This document shows positions 53,760-63,796 of a stretch of DNA of 64,000 bases, in pieces. The stretch covers positions 248,001 through 312,000 of the forward strand of contig NZ_BMVV01000003.1 in assembly GCF_014650895.1 (NCBI RefSeq), in the 5' to 3' direction. The position numbers were made by a program, and so were the translations under genes. The notes under the pieces are model-generated. The model saw only the letters and a program-made list of their open reading frames with translations. It was not told where the DNA came from and did not search any database. The stretch is from Streptomyces omiyaensis (GTDB lineage: Bacteria > Actinomycetota > Actinomycetes > Streptomycetales > Streptomycetaceae). Every line of letters begins with the position of its first letter. Positions within the stretch are counted from its first letter, which is position 1.

Positions 53760-55790
53760 TTACGGGAAGGTCAGCTTGAAGGAGTTGATGTAGCCGGTGT
53801 CGGCGCCGGCCTTGTCCTGGACGCGGAGCTTCCAGGCGCCGTTGGCGACCTCGCTGGAGGCGTTCACGGTGTAGGTCTGGTTGATGTTGTCGGCGCTTCC
53901 GCCGGAGCGGTTGTGCAGGTTGTAGACCGAGCCGTCGGGGGCGACGAGGTCGACGACGAGGTCACCGATGTAGGTGTGGACGATGTTCACGCCGACGGAG
54001 AGGTTGGTCGGCGCGTTGCCGGTGACGCCGGTGACGTTGACCGTCGAGGTCACCGCCGCGCCGGGGGAGTCCGGGATGGAGACGTCGGCGGTGTTCTCGA
54101 AGACCTTGCCGGTCGGCGGCTCGCCGCCGCCGGGGCGGGTGCCGACGTTGACGGCGGCCCAGGCGTGCTGGACGGCGAGGGCCTCGGGGCTGCCGGCGCC
54201 GTAGAGCTCCTCGGCCACCGCGACCGTGCCGGTGCGGGCGCCCGCGTAGTTGGTCGAGGAACCCCACTTGGTGGTGAGGGCCTTGAACCAGATCAGCCGG
54301 GCCTTGTCGATGCCGATGCCGGTGACGGGCAGGCCGTCGGAGGTCGGCGAGTCGTAGGTCACGCCGTTGACCGTCTTCACGCCGCTGCCCTCGGAGAGCA
54401 GGTAGAAGAAGTGGTTGGCCGGACCCGAGGAGTAGTGGACGTCGATCGATCCGATGCCCGAGTACCACGCGTCCTTGGACGAGCCGTCCTTGCTCGGCTT
54501 GTCCATGTAGCGGAGCGGGGTGCCGTTGCCGCGGATGTCGATCTTCTCGCCGACGAGGTAGTCGCCCTTGTCGTTCGGGTTGTTGGCGTAGAACTCGACC
54601 GCCGCCGCGAAGATGTCCGAGGTGGCCTCGTTGAGGCCGCCGGACTCGCCGCTGTAGACGAGCTTGGCGGTCACCGAGGTGAGGCCGTGCGTCATCTCGT
54701 GGGCGGCCACGTCGATGGAGGTGAGCGGCTTGGTGTTGCCCGCGCCGTCGCCGTACGTCATGCAGAAGCAGGAGTCCTGCCAGAAGGCGTTGACGTAGGC
54801 GTTGCCGTAGTGGACCCGGGAGTACGCGCCGACGCCGTCGCCGCGGATGCCGCTGCGGCCGTGCACGTTCTTGTAGTAGTCCCAGGTGAGCGCGGCGCCG
54901 TAGTGGGCGTCGGCGCCGGCCGTCTCCAGGTTGGTCGCGGTGCCGTCGCCCCAGACGTCGTCCGAGCCGGAGAAGAGCGTCCCGGTGCCGGACGTGCCCC
55001 GGTTGAGGTTGTACGTCTTGTGGTTGCCGCGGCCGGTGTCGGTCAGCGTGTACGAGGGCGCCGTGCCGAGCGTGACCTGGCCGCTGTACTGGGTGTTGCC
55101 CGTACCGGTGTGGACGCCCTGCCACTCGTACAGCTTGGCGCCGGTCTTGGCGTCGGTGACGACGTGCAGCTCGTTCGGCGTGCCGTCCTCCTGGAGGCCG
55201 CCGACGACGGTCTCGTACGCGAGGACGGGGGCGCCGGACTGCGCCATCCAGACGACCTTGCGCGGGGCGCGCTCGCTCTTGGCCGCCTTCGAGCCGTCGG
55301 CGGCGGCGAGGCCGACGGCCTGCTTCTCCGCGGCGGCCGGGGTGACGGTGGCGGCGAGGTCGACGTTCTTGAGCTCCGCGCGGGAGGACTTCGAGACGCC
55401 GGTGGTGACCCCGGTGGTGGACTCGGCGACGATCAGGTCGCCGCCGAGCACGGGGAGCCCGCCGTAGGTGCGCTCGTAGCGGGTGTGCGTGGTGCCGTCG
55501 CGGTCCTGGACCACGTCGCGGACGACCAGCTTCTCCTGGGCACCGAGGCCGAGCGCCTTGGCCGTCTCGGCCTTGTCGGCGTCGGCGGCCTTGATCAGCG
55601 CGGTGCGCTGGGCGGGGGAGAGGTCGGCGGGGAGCTTGCCCGGGTCGGCCTTCCCGCCCGCCAGGATCTGCGGGGCGGCCCCGGCGTTGTCGGCGGAGGC
55701 GCTGCCGGCCTGGACGCCGACGGCGAGCATGGCGGCGGCGGCGATGAGCGCGCCGGTCGCGGTGGCACGGCGGCTGGGCGTGGATCTCAC
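53760..55790 (-). CDS. secreted M4 metalloprotease with P-domain
   Basis: A 676-residue thermolysin-family (M4) zinc protease. A signal peptide (ending ASA, near residue 33) and a FTP/PepSY-type propeptide (to about residue 215) precede the catalytic domain. Zinc ligands and catalytic Glu are in AHEMTHGL (364-368) and GLNEATSDIF (Glu388). A Cys pair CFC at 341-343 follows FWQDS. The C-terminus from about residue 560 is a proprotein-convertase P domain (VFENTADVSIPDSPGAAVTS, WKLRVQDKAGADTGYINSFK), often removed or used in substrate binding. GTG 55790 has GGAG upstream. Likely an extracellular nutrient protease or a development-associated one. Confidence 0.95.
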   Translation of the reverse strand: MRSTPSRRATATGALIAAAAMLAVGVQAGSASADNAGAAPQILAGGKADPGKLPADLSPAQRTALIKAADADKAETAKALGLGAQEKLVVRDVVQDRDGTTHTRYERTYGGLPVLGGDLIVAESTTGVTTGVSKSSRAELKNVDLAATVTPAAAEKQAVGLAAADGSKAAKSERAPRKVVWMAQSGAPVLAYETVVGGLQEDGTPNELHVVTDAKTGAKLYEWQGVHTGTGNTQYSGQVTLGTAPSYTLTDTGRGNHKTYNLNRGTSGTGTLFSGSDDVWGDGTATNLETAGADAHYGAALTWDYYKNVHGRSGIRGDGVGAYSRVHYGNAYVNAFWQDSCFCMTYGDGAGNTKPLTSIDVAAHEMTHGLTSVTAKLVYSGESGGLNEATSDIFAAAVEFYANNPNDKGDYLVGEKIDIRGNGTPLRYMDKPSKDGSSKDAWYSGIGSIDVHYSSGPANHFFYLLSEGSGVKTVNGVTYDSPTSDGLPVTGIGIDKARLIWFKALTTKWGSSTNYAGARTGTVAVAEELYGAGSPEALAVQHAWAAVNVGTRPGGGEPPTGKVFENTADVSIPDSPGAAVTSTVNVTGVTGNAPTNLSVGVNIVHTYIGDLVVDLVAPDGSVYNLHNRSGGSADNINQTYTVNASSEVANGAWKLRVQDKAGADTGYINSFKLTFP

Positions 55791-56345
55791 GCGAACTCCT
55801 TTTGCGAGGGGGGTACCGGCCGCTGGGTGGGGCGGGCCGGGCTGTGCAAGCAGAGCGGTGGCGCACGATCGGGTGAAGTGGTGAACACGGTTGCGAGGAA
55901 CCGGTGGAGAGACTGGCAGCTACCGGCGGTATCTGTCAGGAGCGCGTCAACAACTTGGCCGGAAGTCGTCCGCTGCGCGTACGGCCGCGTTCGTTAACCG
56001 GACGTTTCATCGATCATGGGCGGGACGCCATCCCCCGTTCCGCGTGCGGGAACGCCGTGCCGGCCGCCCGCGCCGACCGCTCCCCGCCGCCCGCCGTCCC
56101 GCCCCTCGGACGCGAGACGGCTTTACCGAAGCGATGGCCGGAATCATCCGGCGTGAACCGAGCCTTCCGCTCCGCCCCGGTCCCGGCGATCCCGCGCGGA
56201 CGGCCGGGCGGACCGTGCCTCCGGCATGCTCCGCCCGGTCCTTCCGGGTCCCCGGCGCCCCCGTGCGGCCCGCCGCCCGTCCCCGGCGCCCTCGCCCCCG
56301 CCCTTCCGCAGGCCCCCGCCCGCGAGGGCGGGGGCCCGACGCCCG
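55791..56345. other. 555-bp region between metalloprotease and ABC genes
   Basis: No credible gene on either strand. The first 250 bp should hold the metalloprotease promoter on the minus strand; an AT-richer patch with CGTTAACCGG and ATCGATCAT sits near 55990-56020. The last 35 bp hold the terminator for the ABC operon. Confidence 0.5.
56311..56336 (-). terminator. ABC exporter operon terminator
   Basis: GGCCCCCGCCC-GCGA-GGGCGGGGGCC, an 11-bp perfect stem just beyond the stop codon at 56346. Confidence 0.7.
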
Positions 56346-58202
56346 TCAGCCCGTCAGGGAGTCGCGCCAGGCACGGTGGAGACCGGCGTAGCGGCCCTCG
56401 CCGCCGACCAGCCCGGCCGGCGTGCCGTCCTCGACGATCCGGCCCGCCTCCATCACCAGGACCCGGTCCGCGACCTCCACCGTGGAGAGGCGGTGGGCGA
56501 TGACCACCGCCGTGCGGCCCGCCAGGACCGTGTCCATCGCGTGCTGCACCGCCCGCTCGCCCGGCACGTCGAGCGAGCTCGTCGCCTCGTCCAGGATGAG
56601 CACCGCCGGGTCCGCCAGGAGCGCCCGCGCGAAGGCCACCAGCTGGCGCTGGCCCGCCGAGATCCGGCCGCCCCGCTTCCGTACGTCGGTGTCGTAGCCG
56701 TCCGGCAGCCCCGCGATGAACTCGTGCGCGCCGATCGCCTTCGCCGCCCGCTCGACCTCCTCCCGGGTCGCGTCCGGACGCCCGATCGCGATGTTCTCCG
56801 CGACCGTCCCGGAGAACAGGAACGCCTCCTGCGTCACCATCACCACCCCGCGCCGCAGCTCCGGCGTGGCCAGCTCCCGCAGGTCGACGCCGTCCAGCAG
56901 CACCCGGCCGTCCGTCGGGTCGTAGAACCGCGCCAGCAGCTTCGCCAGCGTCGACTTGCCCGCGCCGGTCGCCCCGACCACCGCCACCGTCTGCCCGGCG
57001 GGGATCCGCAGGTCGAAGCGGGGCAGCACCTCGCCGCCCGTCCGGTAGGCGAACCGCACCCCGTCGAAGACGACCTCCCGGCCCGGCGCCGCCCCGGCCC
57101 GCTCCGGCAGCTCCCGCGGCGCCACCGCCTCCGGCACGCCCGGCTCCTGCGCCAGCAGACCCGCGATCTTGGCCAGCGAGGCCGCCGCCGACTCGTAGGA
57201 GTTGAGGAACATGCCGAGCCGGTCGATCGGGTCGTACAGCCGCCGCACGTACAGCACCGCCGCCGCCAGCACGCCCAGCTCCAGCGAACCTCCCGCCACC
57301 CGGTAGGCGCCCCACAGGCACATCCCGGCCACCGCCGTGTTCGCCACCAGCCGCGAACCGACCACGTAGCGGGCCATCTCCAGGAGCGCGTCGCCGTTGC
57401 TCCGCTCGTGCCGGTGGTTCAGCCCCGCGAACTCCGCGTCGTTCACCCGCTCCCGGCGGAAGGCCCGCACCGGCCGGATCCCGTTCATCGTCTCCGCGAA
57501 CTTCACGATCACCCCGGCGATCGCCGTCGACCGCTCCGCGTACACCGCGCCCGCCCGCCGCCGGTACCTCCGCACCAGCAGGTACAGCGGCCCGAAGGAG
57601 GCCACCGCCACCGCGCCGATCCCCAGGTCCAGCCAGAGCAGCACCAGCGAGATCGACACGAAGGACAGCACCACCCCGATCAGCTCCTGGAGCCCCTCCG
57701 ACAGCAGCTCCCGCAGCGACTCCACGTCCGTCGTCGACCGCGAGATCAGCCGCCCCGAGGTGTACCGCTCGTGGAAGTCCACGCTCAGCACCTGCGCGTG
57801 CCGGAAGATCCGCCCCCGCAGGTCGAGCAGCACGTCCTGGTTGATCCGCGCCGCGCCCCGCACGAAGACGTACTGGAGCGCCCCGGCGCCCACCGCGCAC
57901 AGCAGGTAGCCGACCGCCACCGCGACCAGCGGACCGTGGTCCCCGGCCCGGAAGGCCGGCACCCCGCGGTCGATCGCGTACGCCACGAGCAGCGGGCCCG
58001 CCTGGACCGCCGCCTCCTTCACCAGCAGCACCAGGGCCGCCACCGCCACCCGGAAGCGGTGCGCGGCCAGCAGCGAGCGCAGCAGCGCCCCGGTCGCCCC
58101 GTGCGGCGCCGGCAGGTCGTCCCGGTCGAACGGATCGCCCGGACCGGCCTCCTCCCGCTCCTTCTCCGGCCGCTCCGGCTGCGCGAGCGTGGTCTCCGTC
58201 AT
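56346..58202 (-). CDS. ABC exporter half-transporter, canonical-ATPase subunit
   Basis: A 618-residue type I ABC exporter half (six helices plus nucleotide-binding domain). A charged 45-residue N-terminal tail precedes the membrane part. Walker A VVGATGAGKSTL, Q loop VTQEAFLFSG and Walker B VLILDEATSSLD with the catalytic Glu are canonical, and the switch His is AHRLS. The signature is altered: RISAGQRQL in place of LSGGQ. The start overlaps the partner stop (ATGA at 58199-58202). Its partner has the reverse defects, so the two form a heterodimer with one active and one degenerate site, like TM287/288 or BmrCD. Substrate unknown, probably a drug or lipid. Confidence 0.92.
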   Translation of the reverse strand: MTETTLAQPERPEKEREEAGPGDPFDRDDLPAPHGATGALLRSLLAAHRFRVAVAALVLLVKEAAVQAGPLLVAYAIDRGVPAFRAGDHGPLVAVAVGYLLCAVGAGALQYVFVRGAARINQDVLLDLRGRIFRHAQVLSVDFHERYTSGRLISRSTTDVESLRELLSEGLQELIGVVLSFVSISLVLLWLDLGIGAVAVASFGPLYLLVRRYRRRAGAVYAERSTAIAGVIVKFAETMNGIRPVRAFRRERVNDAEFAGLNHRHERSNGDALLEMARYVVGSRLVANTAVAGMCLWGAYRVAGGSLELGVLAAAVLYVRRLYDPIDRLGMFLNSYESAAASLAKIAGLLAQEPGVPEAVAPRELPERAGAAPGREVVFDGVRFAYRTGGEVLPRFDLRIPAGQTVAVVGATGAGKSTLAKLLARFYDPTDGRVLLDGVDLRELATPELRRGVVMVTQEAFLFSGTVAENIAIGRPDATREEVERAAKAIGAHEFIAGLPDGYDTDVRKRGGRISAGQRQLVAFARALLADPAVLILDEATSSLDVPGERAVQHAMDTVLAGRTAVVIAHRLSTVEVADRVLVMEAGRIVEDGTPAGLVGGEGRYAGLHRAWRDSLTG

Positions 58203-60019
58203 CGCCCCGCGTCTCCCGTCTCCGCGGACCCCTCGCCCGCGGTCGCGCCCGACATCAGCCAGGCGTACTCGGCGCTGCTCCGCAGCAGTTCCTGATGGGT
58301 GCCGACCGCCGCGATCCGGCCCTCCGACAGCAGCGCCACCCGGTCGGCCAGCATCACCGTCGACGGGCGGTGCGCCACGACCAGCGCCGTCGTCTCCTTC
58401 AGCACCTCGCGCAGGGCCGCCTCGACCCGCGCCTCGGTGTGCACGTCCAGTGCCGAGAGCGGGTCGTCCAGCACCAGGAAGCGCGGCCGGCCGACCACCG
58501 CCCGGGCCAGTGCCAGCCGCTGCCGCTGCCCGCCCGAGAGGCTCAGCCCCTGCTCGCCGACCTGCGTCCCGGCCCCCTCGGGCAGCCGCCCGACGAAGCC
58601 GTCCGCCTGCGCGATGCCGAGCGCCCGGTCCAGCTCCGGCTGCCCGGCCGCCGCGCCCGCGCCCATCAGCACGTTCTCCCCGACGCTGGCCGAGAAGAGG
58701 GTCGGCTCCTCGAAGGCCACCGACACCAGCGACCGCAGCCGCTCCCGCTCCATCAGGGCGATGTCCTCGCCGTCCAGCAGGATCCGCCCGCCGCTCGCCT
58801 CGTGCAGCCGCGGCACCAGGGCCGTCAGCGTCGTCTTGCCGGAGCCGGTGGCCCCGACCAGCGCCAGCGTCTCGCCGGACCGCACGTGCAGGTCGACGCC
58901 GTCCAGGACGGGCGGGGTGCCGTCGGGCGCGTCCGGGAAGCGGAACGAGACGCCCTCGAACCGCAGCCCGCCGGAGGGACCCCCCGCCGGCCGGGTCCCC
59001 GCGGCCGGGTCCCGCTCCTCCTCCGCGTCCAGCACCTCGCAGTACCGCTCCGTCGCCGTCACCGCCTCCTGGCTCATCGCGAGCAGGAAGCCGATCGAGT
59101 CCACCGGCCAGCGCAGCGCCAGCGCCGTCGACAGGAAGGCCACCAGGGTGCCCGCCGACAGCCCGCCGTCCGCGACCCGCACCGAGCCCAGCACCAGCGC
59201 GGCGCCGATCGCCAGCTCCGGCAGGACCGTGATGAGCGCCCAGATCGTGGCCAGGAGCCGCGCCTTGGACAGCTCCGTGGAGCGCAGCAGCTCCGCGAGC
59301 CGGCGGAAGGCCTCCGCCTGGCTGCGGTGCCGGCCGAAGCCCTTCACGATCCGGATGCCGAGGACGCTCTCCTCCACCACCGTCGTCAGGTCGCCCACCT
59401 GGTCCTGCGCCCGCCGGGCCACCACCCCGTACCGCCGCTCGAAGTACGAGCAGAGCACCACCACCGGCACGACCGGGAGCAGCAGCACCAGGCCGAGCGA
59501 CAGGTCCTGGGCGAGCAGCAGCGCGCAGCCGGCCAGGATCGTCACGCCGTTGACCACCAGGAAGGTCAGCGGGAAGGCCAGGAACATCCGGATGACCATG
59601 AGGTCGGTGGTGCCGCGCGAGAGCAGCTGCCCTGACGCCCACCGGTCGTGGAAGGCGATCGGCAGCCGCTGGAGCCGCCCGTACAGGTCCTCCCGCATCC
59701 GCGCCTCCACCGAGGAGAGCGGCCGGGCCACCAGCCACCGCCGCAGGCCGAACAGCGCGGCCTCGGCGATCCCGAGCAGCAGCAGGTAGAGTGCCCCCAG
59801 CCACACCCCGCCGGGGTCCCGGTCGGCGACCGGACCGTCCACCAGCCACTTCAGGACCAGCGGAATCACCAGGGAGAGGCAGGAGGCGACGATCGCGACG
59901 GCGCCGGCGGTGAAGAACCGCCCGCGCACGGGCCGGACGTACGGCCAGAGCCGCAGCAGCACCCGCACGGCCGAACGGCGGGCGGGGGCGGACTCGGAGG
60001 GAGCAGGTTTCTCGGGCAT
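58199..60019 (-). CDS. ABC exporter half-transporter, degenerate-site subunit
   Basis: A 606-residue type I ABC exporter half, first gene of the pair. Six helices begin with FFTAGAVAIVASCLSLVIPL. Walker A VGATGSGKTTL and signature LSLSGGQRQRLALARA are intact, but Walker B is FLVLDDPLSALD, with Asp in place of the catalytic Glu, and the Q loop reads VAFEEPTLFS, lacking Gln. These are the usual changes of the non-hydrolysing half of a heterodimer. ATG 60019 has no strong ribosome binding site; the upstream GTCGGACC is weak. The gene is divergent from a lipoprotein gene 128 bp away. Confidence 0.92.
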   Translation of the reverse strand: MPEKPAPSESAPARRSAVRVLLRLWPYVRPVRGRFFTAGAVAIVASCLSLVIPLVLKWLVDGPVADRDPGGVWLGALYLLLLGIAEAALFGLRRWLVARPLSSVEARMREDLYGRLQRLPIAFHDRWASGQLLSRGTTDLMVIRMFLAFPLTFLVVNGVTILAGCALLLAQDLSLGLVLLLPVVPVVVLCSYFERRYGVVARRAQDQVGDLTTVVEESVLGIRIVKGFGRHRSQAEAFRRLAELLRSTELSKARLLATIWALITVLPELAIGAALVLGSVRVADGGLSAGTLVAFLSTALALRWPVDSIGFLLAMSQEAVTATERYCEVLDAEEERDPAAGTRPAGGPSGGLRFEGVSFRFPDAPDGTPPVLDGVDLHVRSGETLALVGATGSGKTTLTALVPRLHEASGGRILLDGEDIALMERERLRSLVSVAFEEPTLFSASVGENVLMGAGAAAGQPELDRALGIAQADGFVGRLPEGAGTQVGEQGLSLSGGQRQRLALARAVVGRPRFLVLDDPLSALDVHTEARVEAALREVLKETTALVVAHRPSTVMLADRVALLSEGRIAAVGTHQELLRSSAEYAWLMSGATAGEGSAETGDAGR

Positions 60020-60147
60020 CAGGTCCGACCATACGAGTCGCCACTGACACCCCTCACCCGATTTTCGGACGGTGCCCCTCCGTGCGTCCGGCCCGGGGGC
60101 GTGCATAGGATCCCGGTTCTGATCACGACCAGGGGTGGGGAAGAAGC

Positions 60148-61389
60148 ATGAGGATCCGGAAGAGACCCGGAGTGGCGGTCACCGCCGTGGCGCTGCTGAC
60201 GGCGCTCGTCGGCTGCGAGGACCCGGCGGGCGGGGCGAAGGGCGCGGGGGAGAGCGGCGCGAGCCCGGCGGCGACCCCGACCCGGGCCGCCGTCCTCGAC
60301 CTGCCGGTCCGGCGGCAGCCCTCCGCCGCGGCCTCCGCGCTGCCGGAGAGCGGTACGGCCCGCTTCACCGCGACCGTCACCTACGCCTCGGCCGGCGGGA
60401 GCGCGGTGGAGCGGACCGACGGCGTCCTCGACTGGGGGAAGGACGCCGCCCGCGCCGAACGGGTCCGCCGGACCCCGGCCGGATTCCCCGGCTCCCTCGC
60501 GGACGAGCTCGGCCTCGCGCCCGGGGCGACCGTGCGGCAGAGCTTCGCCGTCGAGGGCAACGAGGTCGCGTACCGCCCGCGGGGGGAGGCCTGGCTGAAG
60601 TACGCCGCCTCCGATCCCAAGGAGTTCGCCGACCGGGTCGACGGGGTCCTCGACCTCGCGGGCGACGCCGCCCCCTGGGGGCGCACCCTCGCGGAGGTGC
60701 TGAAGACCTCCTCCGCGGAGGAACGCGAGGCGCTGCCGGGCGGCGGGTTCCGGTACCGGACGAGCGTCGACGCGTACGGGGCGCACGTCGCGCTGCCGCC
60801 CGCCGTCGCCCGGCACGTCGGCCACGGCCCGGCCCGGCGGGTCGTCGTCGACCTCGACCGGGAGGGCCGGCTCGTGCGCGCCGAGGCCGACTTCGGGCCG
60901 CTGCTGAAGGAGCTGCACCGGGACGGGGAGCTGCGCGGGCTGACCGGGCTCCGGGTCGAGCTCGCCCTCACCGGGCACGGCACCCCCGTCACGGCCCTCG
61001 TTCCCGCCACCGAGCGCTTCGAGGCCGCGCGGACGGTGCTGACGCCGCTGGCGGAGGTGGAGCCCGGAGCCTGCGCCTCCGGGGACACCGGCCTCGACCA
61101 CACCGGAGTGGTCCGCGTCGTTCGCTGCGGAGCCGGCGCCGACCTGCGGGTCTTCGGGCAGCGGAGGATCGACGAGACGGTGCGGAACGCGAACCCCGAG
61201 GGGCTCGGGGACCGGCTCGCCGCCGAGCGGTGCGGGCGGGACTTCCGCGCCGCACCGGCCGCCTGGACCTCCGGTGCCCGCCCGGCCGGCACGTACCGGG
61301 TCTCCGGCACCGAGCGGATCAGCTTCGTGTACACCGGCCCCGACGCCTCAGCGCGCGGCGACTTCACCTGCTACGTCCGCCTCCGCTGA
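60148..61389 (+). CDS. lipoprotein of unknown function
   Basis: A 413-residue exported lipoprotein. The signal RIRKRPGVAVTAVALLTALV ends in the lipobox LVGC (Cys23), followed by a Gly/Ser/Ala spacer. The mature part is mixed alpha/beta with segments GTARFTATVTYASAGGSAVE, VDGVLDLAGDAAPWGRTLAE and ARRVVVDLDREGRLVRAEAD, a layout resembling LolA/LppX-type lipid-binding folds; this is a loose resemblance only. Four Cys near the C-terminus (GACASG, VRCGAG, ERCGRD, TCYVRLR) could form two disulfides. It is convergent with glgX, 18 bp apart. I do not recognise the family with certainty. Confidence 0.8.
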   Translation: MRIRKRPGVAVTAVALLTALVGCEDPAGGAKGAGESGASPAATPTRAAVLDLPVRRQPSAAASALPESGTARFTATVTYASAGGSAVERTDGVLDWGKDAARAERVRRTPAGFPGSLADELGLAPGATVRQSFAVEGNEVAYRPRGEAWLKYAASDPKEFADRVDGVLDLAGDAAPWGRTLAEVLKTSSAEEREALPGGGFRYRTSVDAYGAHVALPPAVARHVGHGPARRVVVDLDREGRLVRAEADFGPLLKELHRDGELRGLTGLRVELALTGHGTPVTALVPATERFEAARTVLTPLAEVEPGACASGDTGLDHTGVVRVVRCGAGADLRVFGQRRIDETVRNANPEGLGDRLAAERCGRDFRAAPAAWTSGARPAGTYRVSGTERISFVYTGPDASARGDFTCYVRLR

Positions 61390-61407
61390 CCCCGCGGGCG
61401 GGTCTCC

Positions 61408-63609
61408 TCACCCCACCACCCTCAGCAGCACCACCGACCGCGCCCCCACCGGCAGGACCGCACCGCCGGGGTGGAGCGTGCCCGGGGGCGCGGACTGGTC
61501 GTCGAGGGCGGTGTCCAGGACGCGTTCGTAGGTCTGGGCCCAGGGCGCGGCGGGGAGCCGGAAGTCCAGGGGCTCCGGACCCGCGTGCAGGACGGCGAGG
61601 AAGCTGTCGTCGAGCACCTGTTCGCCGCGCTCGTCCCGGCCCGGTATGTCGCGGCCCGACAGGTAGAGGGCGAGCGTGGCCGAGGGGGCGTACCAGTCCC
61701 GCTCGGTCATCTCGGTGCCGTCCGGGCCGAACCAGGCCAGGTCCCGCAGCCCGTCCGCGCCCTGCGGGCGGCCGGAGAAGAAGGCGCGGCGGCGCAGCAC
61801 CGGGTGCCGGTGGCGCAGGGCGAGCAGCCGCCGGGTGAGGGCGAGGAGCTGGGCGCGGCCGGGGTCCTCGGGGAGGGACCAGTCGAGCCAGCTCGTCTCG
61901 TTGTCCTGGCAGTACGCGTTGTTGTTGCCGCCCTGGGTGCGGCCCATCTCGTCGCCCGCGACGAGCATCGGCACGCCGGTGGAGAGCAGCAGCGTGGTGA
62001 GCAGGTTGCGCAGCTGGCGGAGCCGGAGGGCGCCGGTCTCCGGGTCGTCGGTCTCGCCCTCGGTGCCGCAGTTCCACGAGCGGTTGTCGTGGGTGCCGTC
62101 CCGGTTGCCCTCGCCGTTGGCCTCGTTGTGCTTGCGCTCGTACGTCACCAGGTCGCGCAGGGTGAAGCCGTCGTGGGCGGTGACGAAGTTGACGGAGGCG
62201 TAGGGCCGCCGGCCGCCCCAGGCGTAGAGGTCGCTGGAGCCGGAGAGCCGGTAGCCGAGGTCGCGGACGTCGGGCAGCGCGCCGCGCCAGAAGTCCCGTA
62301 CGGCGTCCCGGTAGCGGTCGTTCCACTCGGTCCACAGGGGAGGGAAGGCGCCGACCTGGTAGCCGCCGTTGCCGACGTCCCAGGGCTCGGCGATGAGCTT
62401 GACCCGGCGCAGCACCGGGTCCTGGGCGATGACGGCGAGGAACGGCGACAGCATGTCGACGTCGTGCATCGACCGGGCCAGCGCCGCCGCCAGGTCGAAG
62501 CGGAAGCCGTCGACGCCCATCTCGGTGACCCAGTACCGCAGCGAGTCGGTGATGAGCCGGAGCACCTGCGGCTGGACGACGTGGAGGGTGTTGCCGCAGC
62601 CGGTGTAGTCGGCGTAGCGGCGGGCGTCGGACTGGAGCCGGTAGTAGCCGCGGTTGTCGATGCCCTTCAGGGAGAGGGTGGGGCCGAGCTCGCCCGCCTC
62701 CGCGGTGTGGTTGTAGACGACGTCGAGGATCACCTCGATGCCGGCCGCGTGCAGGGCCCGGACCATCCGCTTGAACTCGCCGACCTGCTGTCCGGTGGTG
62801 CCGGAGGAGGAGTAGCCGGCGTGCGGGGCGAAGTAGCCGATGGAGTTGTAGCCCCAGTAGTTGGTGAGGCCGCGGCGCAGCAGGTGGTCCTCGTGGGCGA
62901 ACTGGTGGACCGGCAGCAGCTCGACCGCGGTCACCCCGAGCCGGACGAGGTGGTCGACCGCGGCCGGGTGGGCGAGCCCCGCGTAGGTGCCCCGGAGGTG
63001 TTCGGGGACGCCGGGGTGCCGGGCGGTGAAGCCCTTGACGTGGAGCTCGTAGATGACCGAGTCCTGCCAGGGCGTCTTGGGCCTGCGGTCGTCCGACCAG
63101 TCGTCGTCGTCCCGCACGACGACCCCCTTGGGGACGTGCGGGGCGGAGTCCCGCTCGTCGCGGACGGTGTCGGCGACGTGCTGCTGGGGCCAGTCCCGGA
63201 CGTGCCCGTACACCTCGGGGGGCAGCGCGAACTCGCCGTCGACGGCCCGCGCGTACGGGTCGAGGAGGAGCTTCGCCGGGTTCCAGCGGGCGCCGGTCCA
63301 CGGGTCCCACCGGCCGTGCACCCGGAAGCCGTACCGCTGTCCGGGCGCGATCCCGGGCACGAAGCCGTGCCAGATCTCGTGGGTGAGTTCGGTCAGCGGC
63401 AGCCGGGTCTCGGTGCCGTCCGGCGCGAAGAGGCAGAGTTCCACCGCCTCGGCGCCGCCCGCCCAGAGGGCGAAGTTGGTGCCCCGGGTCCCGTCCGGTC
63501 CCACCCGGCAGCGGGCCCCGAGCGGGGTGGGCGTCCCCGGCCACACCGGGGGTGCGGCCCGTCCCGGGGCATGCTCCGGTACCGCCTGCTGTTCGGCTGC
63601 GCTCGACAC
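61408..63609 (-). CDS. glgX: glycogen debranching enzyme (GH13 isoamylase type)
   Basis: A 733-residue GH13_11 enzyme cutting alpha-1,6 branches of limit dextrins left by GlgP. A CBM48 module starts PVWPGTPTPLGARCRVGPDG, with GTNFALWAGGAEAVELCLF and the arch segment PGQRYGFRVHGRWDPWTGAR. Catalytic residues lie in MGVDGFRFDLAAAL (Asp), KLIAEPWDVGNGGYQVG (Glu) and NFVTAHDGFTLRDLV (Asp). GTG 63609 follows GGGAGG. The N-terminal 30 residues are an extra Ala/Pro tail. With glgP, glgB and glgE it completes the alpha-glucan set in this window. Confidence 0.95.
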   Translation of the reverse strand: MSSAAEQQAVPEHAPGRAAPPVWPGTPTPLGARCRVGPDGTRGTNFALWAGGAEAVELCLFAPDGTETRLPLTELTHEIWHGFVPGIAPGQRYGFRVHGRWDPWTGARWNPAKLLLDPYARAVDGEFALPPEVYGHVRDWPQQHVADTVRDERDSAPHVPKGVVVRDDDDWSDDRRPKTPWQDSVIYELHVKGFTARHPGVPEHLRGTYAGLAHPAAVDHLVRLGVTAVELLPVHQFAHEDHLLRRGLTNYWGYNSIGYFAPHAGYSSSGTTGQQVGEFKRMVRALHAAGIEVILDVVYNHTAEAGELGPTLSLKGIDNRGYYRLQSDARRYADYTGCGNTLHVVQPQVLRLITDSLRYWVTEMGVDGFRFDLAAALARSMHDVDMLSPFLAVIAQDPVLRRVKLIAEPWDVGNGGYQVGAFPPLWTEWNDRYRDAVRDFWRGALPDVRDLGYRLSGSSDLYAWGGRRPYASVNFVTAHDGFTLRDLVTYERKHNEANGEGNRDGTHDNRSWNCGTEGETDDPETGALRLRQLRNLLTTLLLSTGVPMLVAGDEMGRTQGGNNNAYCQDNETSWLDWSLPEDPGRAQLLALTRRLLALRHRHPVLRRRAFFSGRPQGADGLRDLAWFGPDGTEMTERDWYAPSATLALYLSGRDIPGRDERGEQVLDDSFLAVLHAGPEPLDFRLPAAPWAQTYERVLDTALDDQSAPPGTLHPGGAVLPVGARSVVLLRVVG

Positions 63610-63796
63610 CGCCCTGGCCTCCCGCGGCTCCGGCGGGCCCGCGTGCCGGGGCCGGGGCGTCCCGGCCCCGGCCCCGCGCGTCCTCCCGCACCCTCGTGTA
63701 CTGCCGTCCGTCCCCCCTGTTCTGCCCGCAGGGCCGTCCCCCCAACATGGCCCGCACGCACGTTTCCCCTGGAGGGGGGTCGTCGTTGGGCCACGC

